Source of the DNA: JBPYCR01 sp051846935
Lineage (GTDB): Bacteria; Bacillota; Bacilli; Bacillales; Amphibacillaceae
DNA length: 64,000 nucleotides
Direction: 5' to 3'
Assembly: GCF_051846935.1 (NCBI RefSeq)
Contig: NZ_JBPYCS010000008.1
Location: 37,423 to 101,422 of the forward strand
Shown here in pieces: positions 35,299 to 43,311 of this stretch. Position 1 is the first letter of the stretch, and every line of letters starts with the position of its first letter. A model generated the notes under the pieces. The model had not been told where the DNA came from. It made no database searches and was given only the letters and a program-made list of their open reading frames with translations. The translations under genes were made by a program, and so were the position numbers.

Positions 35299-36820
35299 TT
35301 TCTTCATTTCCTCCCGTAGAATAATGCATGATTTCTTCTTCGCTTGTATTTGCAGTAACTAATTCTTTTACAATTTTATTATCATACATTACATAAATTC
35401 GGTCTGTTATTGCCAACATCTCAGAAATTTCACTTGAAGCGTAAACAATTCCTTTCTTGTCAACAGCCAACCCATCAATCAATTGAAATATTTCTTTTTT
35501 TGCACCTACATCGACACCTTTTGTAGGTTCATCAAATATATATATATCAGCTTCCGACATGAGCCATTTTCCTACAGCAACCTTTTGCTGATTACCACCG
35601 GATAGTAAAGCTACTTTTTGATTTTCGCTCGGAGTCTTTACTCCAATATCTCCAATCATTTTTCGTGCAGCCGATTTTTCCCGTGAAGGCTTTAAGAAAC
35701 TGAGTGCATTCGTAAACTTTTTAAGGTTTGCAGCCGATAAGTTACTATACACCGGCTCTTCCACTAATACACCCTCTTTACGTCGTTCTTCAGGAACGAG
35801 AGCAATCCCTTGTTTAACTGCATGATAAGGCGTTCTAGCTGTTACTTCTTTTTCATTTAATTTAACTGTTCCCGATTCCTTTGCACTTGCACCAAATATC
35901 GTCTTACACAGCTCTGTTTTTCCAGCTCCTACTAAGCCTGCAATCCCTACTACTTCACCAGCATTCACATTAAAACTAACATCTTTTACTTTTCCTTCTT
36001 TATCATGCAGATTATGCACAGTTAAAAGTGAATCGCCGACTGTTTTATGTTGCTTTTTATAATCTTCGTGTGAAGCATTTCCTAACATATACTCAACAAC
36101 TTTTTTCGTCGTCAATTCTTTAATCGGGCTTGAATTAACAATTTGCCCATCTTTCATAATTGTAATGTCTTCGCAAATTTCAAATAGCTCCGGTAAACGG
36201 TGTGAAATAAAGATAATTCCTACATTTTGCTTTGTCGCTAACTCTCTAACAATCCGAAATAGTTCTGCTGTTTCTTTATTACTTAATGGCGCAGTAGGCT
36301 CATCAAGTATGAGAAACTTCCTCTCTTGAACGATTGCTCTAGCAATTAATACCATTTGTTTTTCTGCTAAGTCTAAATTAGATACCCCTTGCTTCGTATC
36401 CAGCTTTATGTTTAAATGCTTTAAAATCTTTTTTGCTTCTGAATGTATTTTTCTCCAATTTACGAACTGATTTTTCCCCATATCATTAACAAGGACATCA
36501 AGCATAATATTTTCTCCTACCGATAAGTAAGGAATTAATGCTGTATCAACTTCTTGATAAACAATATCTATTCCTAGGTCCTTGGCATCTTTTGGAGAGC
36601 GGATCGTTACTTCTTCATTATTGAAAAAGACTTTTCCTGTATAATGATTGTAGGCTCCAGACAGCACTTTCATTAAGGTAGACTTACCTGCACCGTTTGC
36701 TCCTATCAGCGCGTGGATTGTACCTGTCTCCATTTCAAAGTGAACATCCGAAAGCGCCTTTACACCTGGAAATTCGATTGAGATATTTTCCATCCTGAGT
36801 TTTGTTTTTACCACGTCCAT
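35282..36820 (-). CDS. Sugar ABC transporter ATPase, RbsA family (double domain)
   Basis: 512 residues with two tandem nucleotide-binding domains. The first has Walker A GANGAGKST (40-48) and an unusual signature VSNLDLAEKQ. The second has Walker A GLVGAGKTE and signature LLSGGNQQKV with Walker B IYIFDEPTKGVDVGA. A degenerate site in one domain is normal for RbsA-type ATPases. The gene follows the binding protein after a 160-bp gap containing a strong stem-loop, and is coupled to the permease. Confidence 0.9.
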   Translation of the reverse strand: MDVVKTKLRMENISIEFPGVKALSDVHFEMETGTIHALIGANGAGKSTLMKVLSGAYNHYTGKVFFNNEEVTIRSPKDAKDLGIDIVYQEVDTALIPYLSVGENIMLDVLVNDMGKNQFVNWRKIHSEAKKILKHLNIKLDTKQGVSNLDLAEKQMVLIARAIVQERKFLILDEPTAPLSNKETAELFRIVRELATKQNVGIIFISHRLPELFEICEDITIMKDGQIVNSSPIKELTTKKVVEYMLGNASHEDYKKQHKTVGDSLLTVHNLHDKEGKVKDVSFNVNAGEVVGIAGLVGAGKTELCKTIFGASAKESGTVKLNEKEVTARTPYHAVKQGIALVPEERRKEGVLVEEPVYSNLSAANLKKFTNALSFLKPSREKSAARKMIGDIGVKTPSENQKVALLSGGNQQKVAVGKWLMSEADIYIFDEPTKGVDVGAKKEIFQLIDGLAVDKKGIVYASSEISEMLAITDRIYVMYDNKIVKELVTANTSEEEIMHYSTGGNEENGKKQ

Positions 36821-36936
36821 ATTCTCACCTATCCATTATGGGAATCTTGTAATTGTTGTGGCTCTAGCTACGGTATGACCGAAGCATTTCCTCTATACGA
36901 AACTTTGAAGCCAATTTGCTTTAAAAGTGTAAAAAG

Positions 36937-36973
36937 CTAGTAAAGGAAGACAAGCCAATTCTTCCTTTACTAG
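36937..36973 (-). terminator. Attenuating stem-loop between binding-protein and ATPase genes
   Basis: Perfect 14-base arms (CTAGTAAAGGAAGA and TCTTCCTTTACTAG) with a 9-base loop, then CTTTTT on the minus strand. It would stop or stabilise part of the transcript after the binding-protein gene, so that this protein is made in excess over the membrane parts. Confidence 0.7.
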
Positions 36974-36982
36974 TTTTCAATA

Positions 36983-38059
36983 TTAGTTGTTTCTTAGTTT
37001 TTCCATCCACTCTTCATTAAAGTCGTCAGAAATGCCCCATCCATCAATTACATCGCCTAGATTTGTCATGTTTGTTTCAGATGTTAAGTCTTCTTGTTTG
37101 ATTAGTTTAGGCTCTAACTGATAATGATCTGGTGTTTCTTCGCCTGCAATCTTTTTCGCTAATAGACGCATATTCATTACACCAATAAGAGATGGATCAA
37201 CTGCAGCCGTTGAAATCCAGTTGCTTCCTTCTTCCATCATTAAATTAATGTCTTGATTAGAAATATCAATTGAAATTAATTTGATGTCCGAACGATTGTT
37301 ATCTTTCATCGCATTGAATCCACCTTTTGCAAGCTCGTCCCATGAACCCCAGATCGCATCTACTTCACCTTCCGGGTACTTTCCAAGAATAGAGCTTACG
37401 CCGGCAGAAACATCACCTTGAACATTTTGCATGTTAGCAGGCCCGATTGTTTCAAGCGTTTCTATCTTTCCAGCTTCTTCATACTGCTTATAAATTTCCT
37501 CTCTACTATCTAAAGGAGGAATTCCACCAAGCCATAGTTTTATAACTTTTACAGGCTCTCCGTCTTCAGAAAGTGCCGCAACTTCTTCTAAGCTAAGCTC
37601 GGCCAATTTATGGTCATCCTGAACCGTCGTTGTTACATCTTCTAAATCAACGACCGTATCAAATGTTACAACTTCCATTCCTTTATCTAACGCAGGTTGA
37701 ATCATATCGTTTGAATATGCTTCTTTTCCGTGGGATATAACAAGACCATCATAATCTTTTTGAATTGCTTGTTTTACAAGGTCTTGGAATTTAGCATCGT
37801 CCCCGTCAGAAATAAATGTATCTACCGTAAATCCAAATGCCTCACCTTCAGCACGTGCTCCATCCAAAAATTGTTTTGTATGGTCGTCCGACGGTAAATT
37901 ACGGATAACAGCGATTTTCACATCATCTTGAATCGCTTCAGGTACGCCTTCAATTTTTTCCTTCGGTTCAGACGATTCCTTTTCGCCAGAATCCTTTCCT
38001 CCACATGCAGATATAACAAGTACAGTTGATAATACTAGTAAAAGTAAGAGCTTTTTCAA
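36983..38059 (-). CDS. Sugar-binding lipoprotein, RbsB-like (Peripla_BP_4)
   Basis: 358 residues. Lipoprotein signal with lipobox VISAC (Cys19), then a charged linker to about residue 45. The two-lobed binding fold starts with VKIAVIRNLPSDDHTKQFLDGA and includes DYDGLVISHGKEAYSNDM, IDAIWGSWDELAKGGF and VIDGWGISDD. This is the group of ribose/autoinducer-type receptors. It is the first gene of the operon and is transcribed from the promoter near 38240. Ligand inferred from the kinase, isomerase and aldolase that follow. Confidence 0.88.
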   Translation of the reverse strand: MKKLLLLLVLSTVLVISACGGKDSGEKESSEPKEKIEGVPEAIQDDVKIAVIRNLPSDDHTKQFLDGARAEGEAFGFTVDTFISDGDDAKFQDLVKQAIQKDYDGLVISHGKEAYSNDMIQPALDKGMEVVTFDTVVDLEDVTTTVQDDHKLAELSLEEVAALSEDGEPVKVIKLWLGGIPPLDSREEIYKQYEEAGKIETLETIGPANMQNVQGDVSAGVSSILGKYPEGEVDAIWGSWDELAKGGFNAMKDNNRSDIKLISIDISNQDINLMMEEGSNWISTAAVDPSLIGVMNMRLLAKKIAGEETPDHYQLEPKLIKQEDLTSETNMTNLGDVIDGWGISDDFNEEWMEKLRNN

Positions 38060-38180
38060 AGTAATTCCTCCCTATAAGTTTTTCACGCTATGGAAATTAT
38101 TTATTCATAATGATTCTGACGGAAAGCACCCACTCCTTTCATAAATAAAGCGCATACATCTTTATTAAAAAAACAAAAAA

Positions 38181-38378
38181 TAACACCCAAAAACATTTTA
38201 AACGTAAATTTAACACTAAATTTACATTACAATAACATTATAATAACACTTATTAACAAGTTGTCAATCGTATTTTGCAGATTTTCCGACTTTTTTTAAC
38301 AATAACTTAACTTCCAAGTGCTGTAACACCGCTTGTTTAACATCACTTTTAACATTTATAACAAATGATAACATAACG
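38181..38378 (-). promoter_or_regulatory. Operon promoter embedded in an array of TTAACA-type repeats
   Basis: Minus-strand TTGACA (38262-38267) with TATTAT (38240-38245, 16 bp) or TATAAT (38237-38242, 19 bp) gives the promoter of the ABC operon. Across it, on the plus strand, lie TTAACA 38210, TTTACA 38221, ATAACA 38232, ATAACA 38243 and TTAACA 38253, spaced 11, 11, 11 and 10 bp. Further TAACA copies are at 38324, 38338, 38350, 38359 and 38369. They may be operators of the DeoR repressor in the operon or PhoP-type repeats in reverse orientation. The pattern is seen; the binding protein is inferred. Confidence 0.5.
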
Positions 38379-38526
38379 TACCTATTTATAATGGTATTTT
38401 CAAATAGGTGTAATTTCCGAGGAAAGCAGAAACTTCAAAAAACGTGCGTCAGCCCTTTTTAAGGCACAATTAAAATGTTTGTATGAGAGCATATGAACGT
38501 TAAGAATATCATTTTCTTATCTCGTT

Positions 38527-38978
38527 CATTTCGCTTTAGGGACAGGAAGCTTATGATGCATTCTATCTTTGATCAATGAATTAGCAATAGCCGTTGACAT
38601 ATGCGAAGACTCTAGTGGGAAAAGCAACAGCCGAAAATCCATTTAAGAAGTTGAAAAACTTCTTAAATTAGTTGAGGCGTTGCCCACAGAAAGCGAAGCA
38701 TATGTCAACGGCGGTAACCGCACCATATTAAAAAGTATGTAACTGCACTAAAAAAAGGACGAAACAGATTTACTAATCGCACATTTCGCTTTAGGGACAG
38801 GAAGCTTATGACGCATTCTATCTTTGATCAATGAATTAGCAATAGCCGTTGACATATGCGAAGACTCTAGTGGGAAAAGCAACAGCCGAAAATCCATTTA
38901 AGAAGTTGAAAAACTTCTTAAATTAGTTGAGGCGTTGCCCACAGAAAGCGAAGCATATGTCAACGGCGGTAACCGCAC
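38527..38978 (+). repeat. Direct duplication of a 197-bp unit carrying hairpin repeats B1 and B2
   Basis: 38527-38723 and 38782-38978 are nearly identical (one clear difference, T against C in TTATGATGC), with a period of 255 bp. Each unit contains a family-B element with perfect 15-base outer arms, GCCGTTGACATATGC and GCATATGTCAACGGC (38590-38604/38698-38712 and 38845-38859/38953-38967). Inside is the core AGCAACAGCCGAAAATCCAT with stem AAGAAGTTG/ACTTCTT and TTAGTTGAGGCGTTGCC. High identity points to a recent duplication. No gene is seen here. Confidence 0.8.
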
Positions 38979-39042
38979 TATAAAATAAAACGTAAATAAA
39001 GAAATGTATTTTACGATTCTACTAGCCATCCACAAAAATGGT

Positions 39043-39338
39043 AATCAGCCCGTATGAGTAAAATGTTTGTGGGGGAACAGATGCACGAATCTAACTAGAT
39101 AATATGTGATTAATTTTACTTCGTACGATATACACATGAATAACACCGTTGATTTTCACTGCAGGTGGATGCTTTCCGCGGGCACGGCTTCAGCCTCCTC
39201 GGAAAGCGTAGTGTATATCTACTGCGGTCGGTAGGAATCAATACTAAAATTATACTAAAATTAACGAATACAAAGAGAGGTTTTTTAACTTCTTAAAATA
39301 ACACCCACAAATACGTGACTCAATCAATCAATCAGCCC
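39043..39338 (+). mobile_element. MITE family A, copy 3 with 9-bp target duplication
   Basis: Element 39052-39325 (274 bp). It is 11 bp longer than copies 1 and 2 because ATACTAAAATT is duplicated inside. The direct repeat AATCAGCCC flanks it at 39043-39051 and 39330-39338; four extra bases (AATC) at the right junction look like slippage of the terminal AATC. Ends and hairpin core match the other copies. Confidence 0.82.
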
Positions 39339-39397
39339 CTTCTCATTGACCTTTATTCAAGAACATGATAACTTAATTATTAATATATTCAGACTGT

Positions 39398-39418
39398 TAA
39401 GGTCATCAGATGACCTTA
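39398..39418 (+). promoter_or_regulatory. Palindromic operator before the lut-linked gntR gene
   Basis: TAAGGTCATC-A-GATGACCTTA is a perfect inverted repeat with 10-base arms, 47 bp before the gntR start. Its centre (GGTCATCAGATGACC) has the GGTC/GACC halves expected of FadR-type GntR operators, so autoregulation and control of lutABC are likely. Confidence 0.6.
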
Positions 39419-39464
39419 TGATTAAATTCATTTACTACATAATACGACAATAGGAGAAAAAACA

Positions 39465-40178
39465 ATGCTGTATAAACCTGTCAAAACAAAAAAAACATAT
39501 GAAAAAGTAGCTGATTCTTTAATTGACAATATTAAAATGGGAAATTTAAAGCCTGGAGATAAATTAGAGTCCATTGAACAGCTTTCGAAAAGCTTTGAAG
39601 TGAGCCGCTCTGCTATTCGAGAAGCTCTAAGCGGCATGCGTGCAATGGGGTTGATTGAAGTGAGGCAAGGAGAAGGTACATTTGTTGCAAGCTTCAATCC
39701 TGAAAAGTTCAACGTACCGGTAGCTCCTGCACTTTTAATGAAACAAGAGGATGTAAAAGAGCTTCTGGAAGTACGCAAAATACTCGAAGTTGGCTCCGCT
39801 AGAGCAGCCGCAATAAATCGTACGGAAGCCGATCTTTTAAATATAAAAGAAGCACTTCTTCAAATGGAAAATACAAAATTAGATGGAAAGCTAGGAGAAA
39901 ACGCGGATTATCAATTTCATCTGGCCATTGCACAAGCAACACATAATCGGATGCTTATCAACTTATTAAACAACGTTTCCGAAATTATGCAAGAAGTTAT
40001 ACGAGAGTCACGGAAACTCATTCTTTATACAAAAGGGAAAAATAATTTATTACAAAAAGAGCACCTACTTATCTATGAAGCAATAAAGTCCCGTCAATCA
40101 GAGCTAGCGCAAAAACATATGCTACATCACTTGAATGGGGTAGAAACTGTACTATCTCAATATTTAAAAGAACAGTGA
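39465..40178 (+). CDS. FadR-type GntR regulator, probably of lutABC
   Basis: 237 residues. The winged HTH (KVADSLIDNIKMGNLKPGDKLES, FEVSRSAIREALSGMRAMGLIEVRQGEGTFV split over residues 10-75) is followed by an all-helical FCD sensor domain (about 95-230; ELLEVRKILEVGSARAAA, NADYQFHLAIAQATHN). GGAGAAA precedes ATG 39465. It lies 66 bp before lutA on the same strand. In Bacillus the lactate regulator LutR is of this type, although it is encoded elsewhere there. Ligand is likely lactate, by context only. Confidence 0.85.
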   Translation: MLYKPVKTKKTYEKVADSLIDNIKMGNLKPGDKLESIEQLSKSFEVSRSAIREALSGMRAMGLIEVRQGEGTFVASFNPEKFNVPVAPALLMKQEDVKELLEVRKILEVGSARAAAINRTEADLLNIKEALLQMENTKLDGKLGENADYQFHLAIAQATHNRMLINLLNNVSEIMQEVIRESRKLILYTKGKNNLLQKEHLLIYEAIKSRQSELAQKHMLHHLNGVETVLSQYLKEQ

Positions 40179-40244
40179 ACACTTTGTGAAATTAACTTAA
40201 TGGTATGTTTTATTAGAAAATCTACGACAAAACGAAACGGAGGA

Positions 40245-40985
40245 ATGAAATTGAACGTGTCCTTATTTATTACATGCTTATGCGACCTTTTCCATACAAA
40301 TGTCGGTAAGCATACTGTAGAAATATTGGAAAAGGTTGGTTGTGAGGTAGACTTTCCCGACTCCCAAACATGCTGCGGTCAGCCTGCTTTTAATAGTGGC
40401 TATTTACAAGATTCCAAAGAAGCTATGAAACAAATGATTCGTGCATTTCAAAACTCTGAATATGTTGTCGCCCCTTCTGGATCGTGTGTCGGTATGTTAA
40501 AAGAGTATCCAAAAGCCTTTAAAGACGATCCAAGATGGGAAAAACCTGCCAAAGCGCTTGCTGAGAAATCATATGAGCTAACACAATTTCTAGTAGATGT
40601 ACTCGGAATTGAAAATTTCAAATCCTCCTTCCAAGGAAAAGTAACGTATCATCCTTCCTGCCATATGACAAGACTTCTCGGTGTCAAGGAAGCACCGATT
40701 ACTCTACTAAAAAACATTCCAGGTGTTGATTTAATAGCTTTGCCGATGAAAGAGGATTGTTGCGGATTTGGCGGTACGTTTTCGATAAAAAACGCTGCAA
40801 TATCCAGTGAGATGGCAAAGGAAAAATCGCACCACGTATCAGAGACGAAGGCCGAATATTTAGTTGGCGGCGATATGGCTTGCTTAATGAATATCGGTGG
40901 GAAAATGACTAGAGAAGGAAAGAATATAAAAGTAGTTCACATTGCAGAAATTCTAAATTATAGCGATGAGGTGGATAACAAGTGA
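40245..40985 (+). CDS. lutA: L-lactate oxidation iron-sulfur protein LutA
   Basis: About 246 residues with two CCG domains: TCCGQPAFNSG near residue 45, and HMTRLLGV with EDCCGFGGTFSIK in the second half. Such cysteine-rich domains hold an unusual FeS cluster and mediate electron transfer. Works with LutB and LutC to oxidise L-lactate to pyruvate. ATG 40245 has CGGAGGA 3-9 bases upstream; the earlier ATG 40200 lacks a ribosome site. The 3' end overlaps lutB by 4 bp. Confidence 0.92.
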   Translation: MKLNVSLFITCLCDLFHTNVGKHTVEILEKVGCEVDFPDSQTCCGQPAFNSGYLQDSKEAMKQMIRAFQNSEYVVAPSGSCVGMLKEYPKAFKDDPRWEKPAKALAEKSYELTQFLVDVLGIENFKSSFQGKVTYHPSCHMTRLLGVKEAPITLLKNIPGVDLIALPMKEDCCGFGGTFSIKNAAISSEMAKEKSHHVSETKAEYLVGGDMACLMNIGGKMTREGKNIKVVHIAEILNYSDEVDNK

Positions 40986-42421
40986 GCATACGTATTGCAG
41001 AGGATAAGTCCTATACCGATCGGATTGAACAAGGAATCGAAAATAGCTTTATGAGGCAAGCTGTCTCATCCGCACAGGAACGATTAAAAAAAGGACGAAT
41101 CCGAGCTGCTGAAGAATTAGGAGACTGGGAGACTTGGCGAAGCTTAGGGGAAGATATACGAGCCCATACGATTGAAAATCTTGATTACTATTTACATACA
41201 TTAAGTGATCAAGTTTCACGTCGAGGTGGAAATGTTTTTTTTGCAAAAACAGCCGATGAAGCAAATGATTACATTAAAAAAGTTATTAAAAAGAAAAATG
41301 GAAAAAAGGTAGCAAAATCAAAATCAATGGTTTCTGAAGAAATTGGTTTAAATGAAGCATTACACGAAATTGGCACCGAAGTGATCGAAACGGATTTAGG
41401 CGAATGGATTTTACAACTCGATGAAGATCCGCCTTCTCATATCGTTGCACCAGCACTACATAAGGATCGACAACAGATTAAAAAGACCTTCCGAGATAAA
41501 AGAGGATATACCCTTTCCGATAAACCAAAGGAGCTTGCTCAATTTGCCCGAGAACAATTACGAAAAGAATTCTTAACTGCTGACATCGGCATTACTGGCT
41601 GTAATTTTGCCGTCGCAGAATCTGGAGCCATTACACTCGTTACAAATGAAGGGAATGCCCGTTTAGTTACATCCTTACCGAACACACAAATTACTGTTAT
41701 GGGTATGGAAAGAATTGTTCCTTCCTGGGAGGATCTTGATATCGTAGTCAGTCTATTGACCCGAGCAGCTGTCGGACAAAAATTAACAAGTTATATTACG
41801 TGTCTAATGGGTACACGTTTAGAAGAAGAAATTGACGGCCCTGATGAGTATCATTTAGTTATCGTTGATAATGGGCGCTCTAAAATTTTAGGAACTGAAT
41901 TTCAATCGGCACTTCATTGCATTCGCTGTGCTGCATGCATTAATGTTTGTCCCGTTTATCGGCATGTTGGCGGTCATGCATACGGTTCAATTTATCCAGG
42001 GCCAATCGGTGCAGTACTTACACCTCTTCTTGATGGGTATGAAAATCATAAGGAGCTCCCTTATGCATCTTCATTATGTGCTGCCTGTACAGAAGCATGC
42101 CCGGTAAAAATCCCACTACATGAACAACTTATACGTCACAGAGAAATAATAACAGAAAACGAAAAAAAAGCACCGAAACTAGAAAAACTAATGATGAAAG
42201 GATTTGCTAAGTGGGCATCGAGTCCGGCCGCCTACAAAGTGAGTACAAAAATGGCATATCCAATACTCAAGCCTTGGTCAAGAAATGAATCCATTTCAAA
42301 AGGACCCGGTCCGTTAAAAAATTGGACAATACATCGTGATTTCCCGGCGCCGAACAAACAATCATTTCGAACGTGGTTTAAAAATAGAGAGAAAGGTGTA
42401 GATTATAATGACCATTCATAA
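40982..42421 (+). CDS. lutB: L-lactate oxidation iron-sulfur protein LutB
   Basis: 479 residues. An N-terminal LUD (DUF162) domain (about 60-290; SKSMVSEEIGLNEALHEIG, ADIGITGCNFAVAESGAI) is followed by a two-[4Fe-4S] ferredoxin segment with CIRCAACINVCPVYRHVGG and CAACTEACPVKIP. Membrane or soluble acceptors are not shown. The start overlaps lutA and the end overlaps lutC by 14 bp, so all three are translationally coupled. GTG is the start codon. Confidence 0.93.
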   Translation: MSIRIAEDKSYTDRIEQGIENSFMRQAVSSAQERLKKGRIRAAEELGDWETWRSLGEDIRAHTIENLDYYLHTLSDQVSRRGGNVFFAKTADEANDYIKKVIKKKNGKKVAKSKSMVSEEIGLNEALHEIGTEVIETDLGEWILQLDEDPPSHIVAPALHKDRQQIKKTFRDKRGYTLSDKPKELAQFAREQLRKEFLTADIGITGCNFAVAESGAITLVTNEGNARLVTSLPNTQITVMGMERIVPSWEDLDIVVSLLTRAAVGQKLTSYITCLMGTRLEEEIDGPDEYHLVIVDNGRSKILGTEFQSALHCIRCAACINVCPVYRHVGGHAYGSIYPGPIGAVLTPLLDGYENHKELPYASSLCAACTEACPVKIPLHEQLIRHREIITENEKKAPKLEKLMMKGFAKWASSPAAYKVSTKMAYPILKPWSRNESISKGPGPLKNWTIHRDFPAPNKQSFRTWFKNREKGVDYNDHS

Positions 42422-43112
42422 TCGAGATGTATTTTTGGAAAACGTCGCAGCAAACTTAGGCAGACAACGTCGGACTCATGTACGAAGAAAAACATCTGTT
42501 GACACGTATCCACAATGGAACGTATATGAAGACTATACAGTAGATGAATTAGTCGATGTATTAGAAAAACAATGCACGTCCATTCATACAGATTTCAAAA
42601 AGACGACTTCTCTTGAATTACCAAACGTATTAGAAAAAGTAATTAAGAGCTACAAAGGAGAGTCGCTTATTGTTTCTGATGATAAGCGGAACCAATCTTA
42701 TAATTTAATAAATGTTTTTACCAAATTAAAGTCTGAAGGAACAGAGGTACACATATGGGATCCAGCATTACAGTTGGAAAACCAACATTTTGCAGAGCGT
42801 GCAGATATCGGCATTACTTTTAGTGATATAACGCTAGCCGAGTCAGGAACAGTAACGATATTTAATGATAAGTACAACGGCAGGTCCATTAGTCTGCTTC
42901 CCAAAAATTACATTACCATCATTCCAAAAGACACGTTAGTACCGAGACTTAGCCAAGCAACCAGAAGAATCCATGAGATGGAAAAAAAAGGTGACTTACT
43001 TCCTTCCTGTATTAGCTTCATTACCGGTCCAAGCAATAGTGCAGATATAGAAATGAATTTAATTGTAGGTGTACATGGCCCTGTTTCGGTTACATATATT
43101 GTAGTTTCGTAA
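42408..43112 (+). CDS. lutC: L-lactate utilisation protein LutC
   Basis: 234 residues, the LUD-domain third part of the lactate oxidation complex. Blocks seen: IGITFSDITLAESGTV, LLPKNYITIIPKDTLVPRLSQAT, and TGPSNSADIEMNLIVGVHGP near the end. It has no cysteine cluster. A terminator follows at 43188. A lactate permease (lutP) is not present; the nearest transporter is a dicarboxylate symporter on the opposite strand. Confidence 0.93.
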   Translation: MTIHNRDVFLENVAANLGRQRRTHVRRKTSVDTYPQWNVYEDYTVDELVDVLEKQCTSIHTDFKKTTSLELPNVLEKVIKSYKGESLIVSDDKRNQSYNLINVFTKLKSEGTEVHIWDPALQLENQHFAERADIGITFSDITLAESGTVTIFNDKYNGRSISLLPKNYITIIPKDTLVPRLSQATRRIHEMEKKGDLLPSCISFITGPSNSADIEMNLIVGVHGPVSVTYIVVS

Positions 43113-43187
43113 TAAACCCGCCCACAGGACTATTTGCATGAAACTGAAAAATAATGATTCTTTTCAAACGATAGGCAATACAAAAAA

Positions 43188-43240
43188 GATGTCAGACAGC
43201 CCATCAATCATTTAAAAGATCGGTCGTCTGACACTTTTTC
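43188..43240 (+). terminator. Terminator of the lut operon
   Basis: GTCAGAC and GTCTGAC arms with a long loop and ACTTTTTC tail; the A-run on the left side lets it work for the convergent symporter gene too. Confidence 0.6.
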
Positions 43241-43311
43241 ATATATTCGTAGTAATCGTTCCTCTGTATAGTATATTTATGTCTATACTATTTACACGTA
43301 AGGCTTCATAA

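Noticed and set aside
38527..38978. CRISPR-like array at the direct duplication
   Set aside because: Only two long units (197 bp) separated by 58 bp; no short repeats with spacers and no cas genes.
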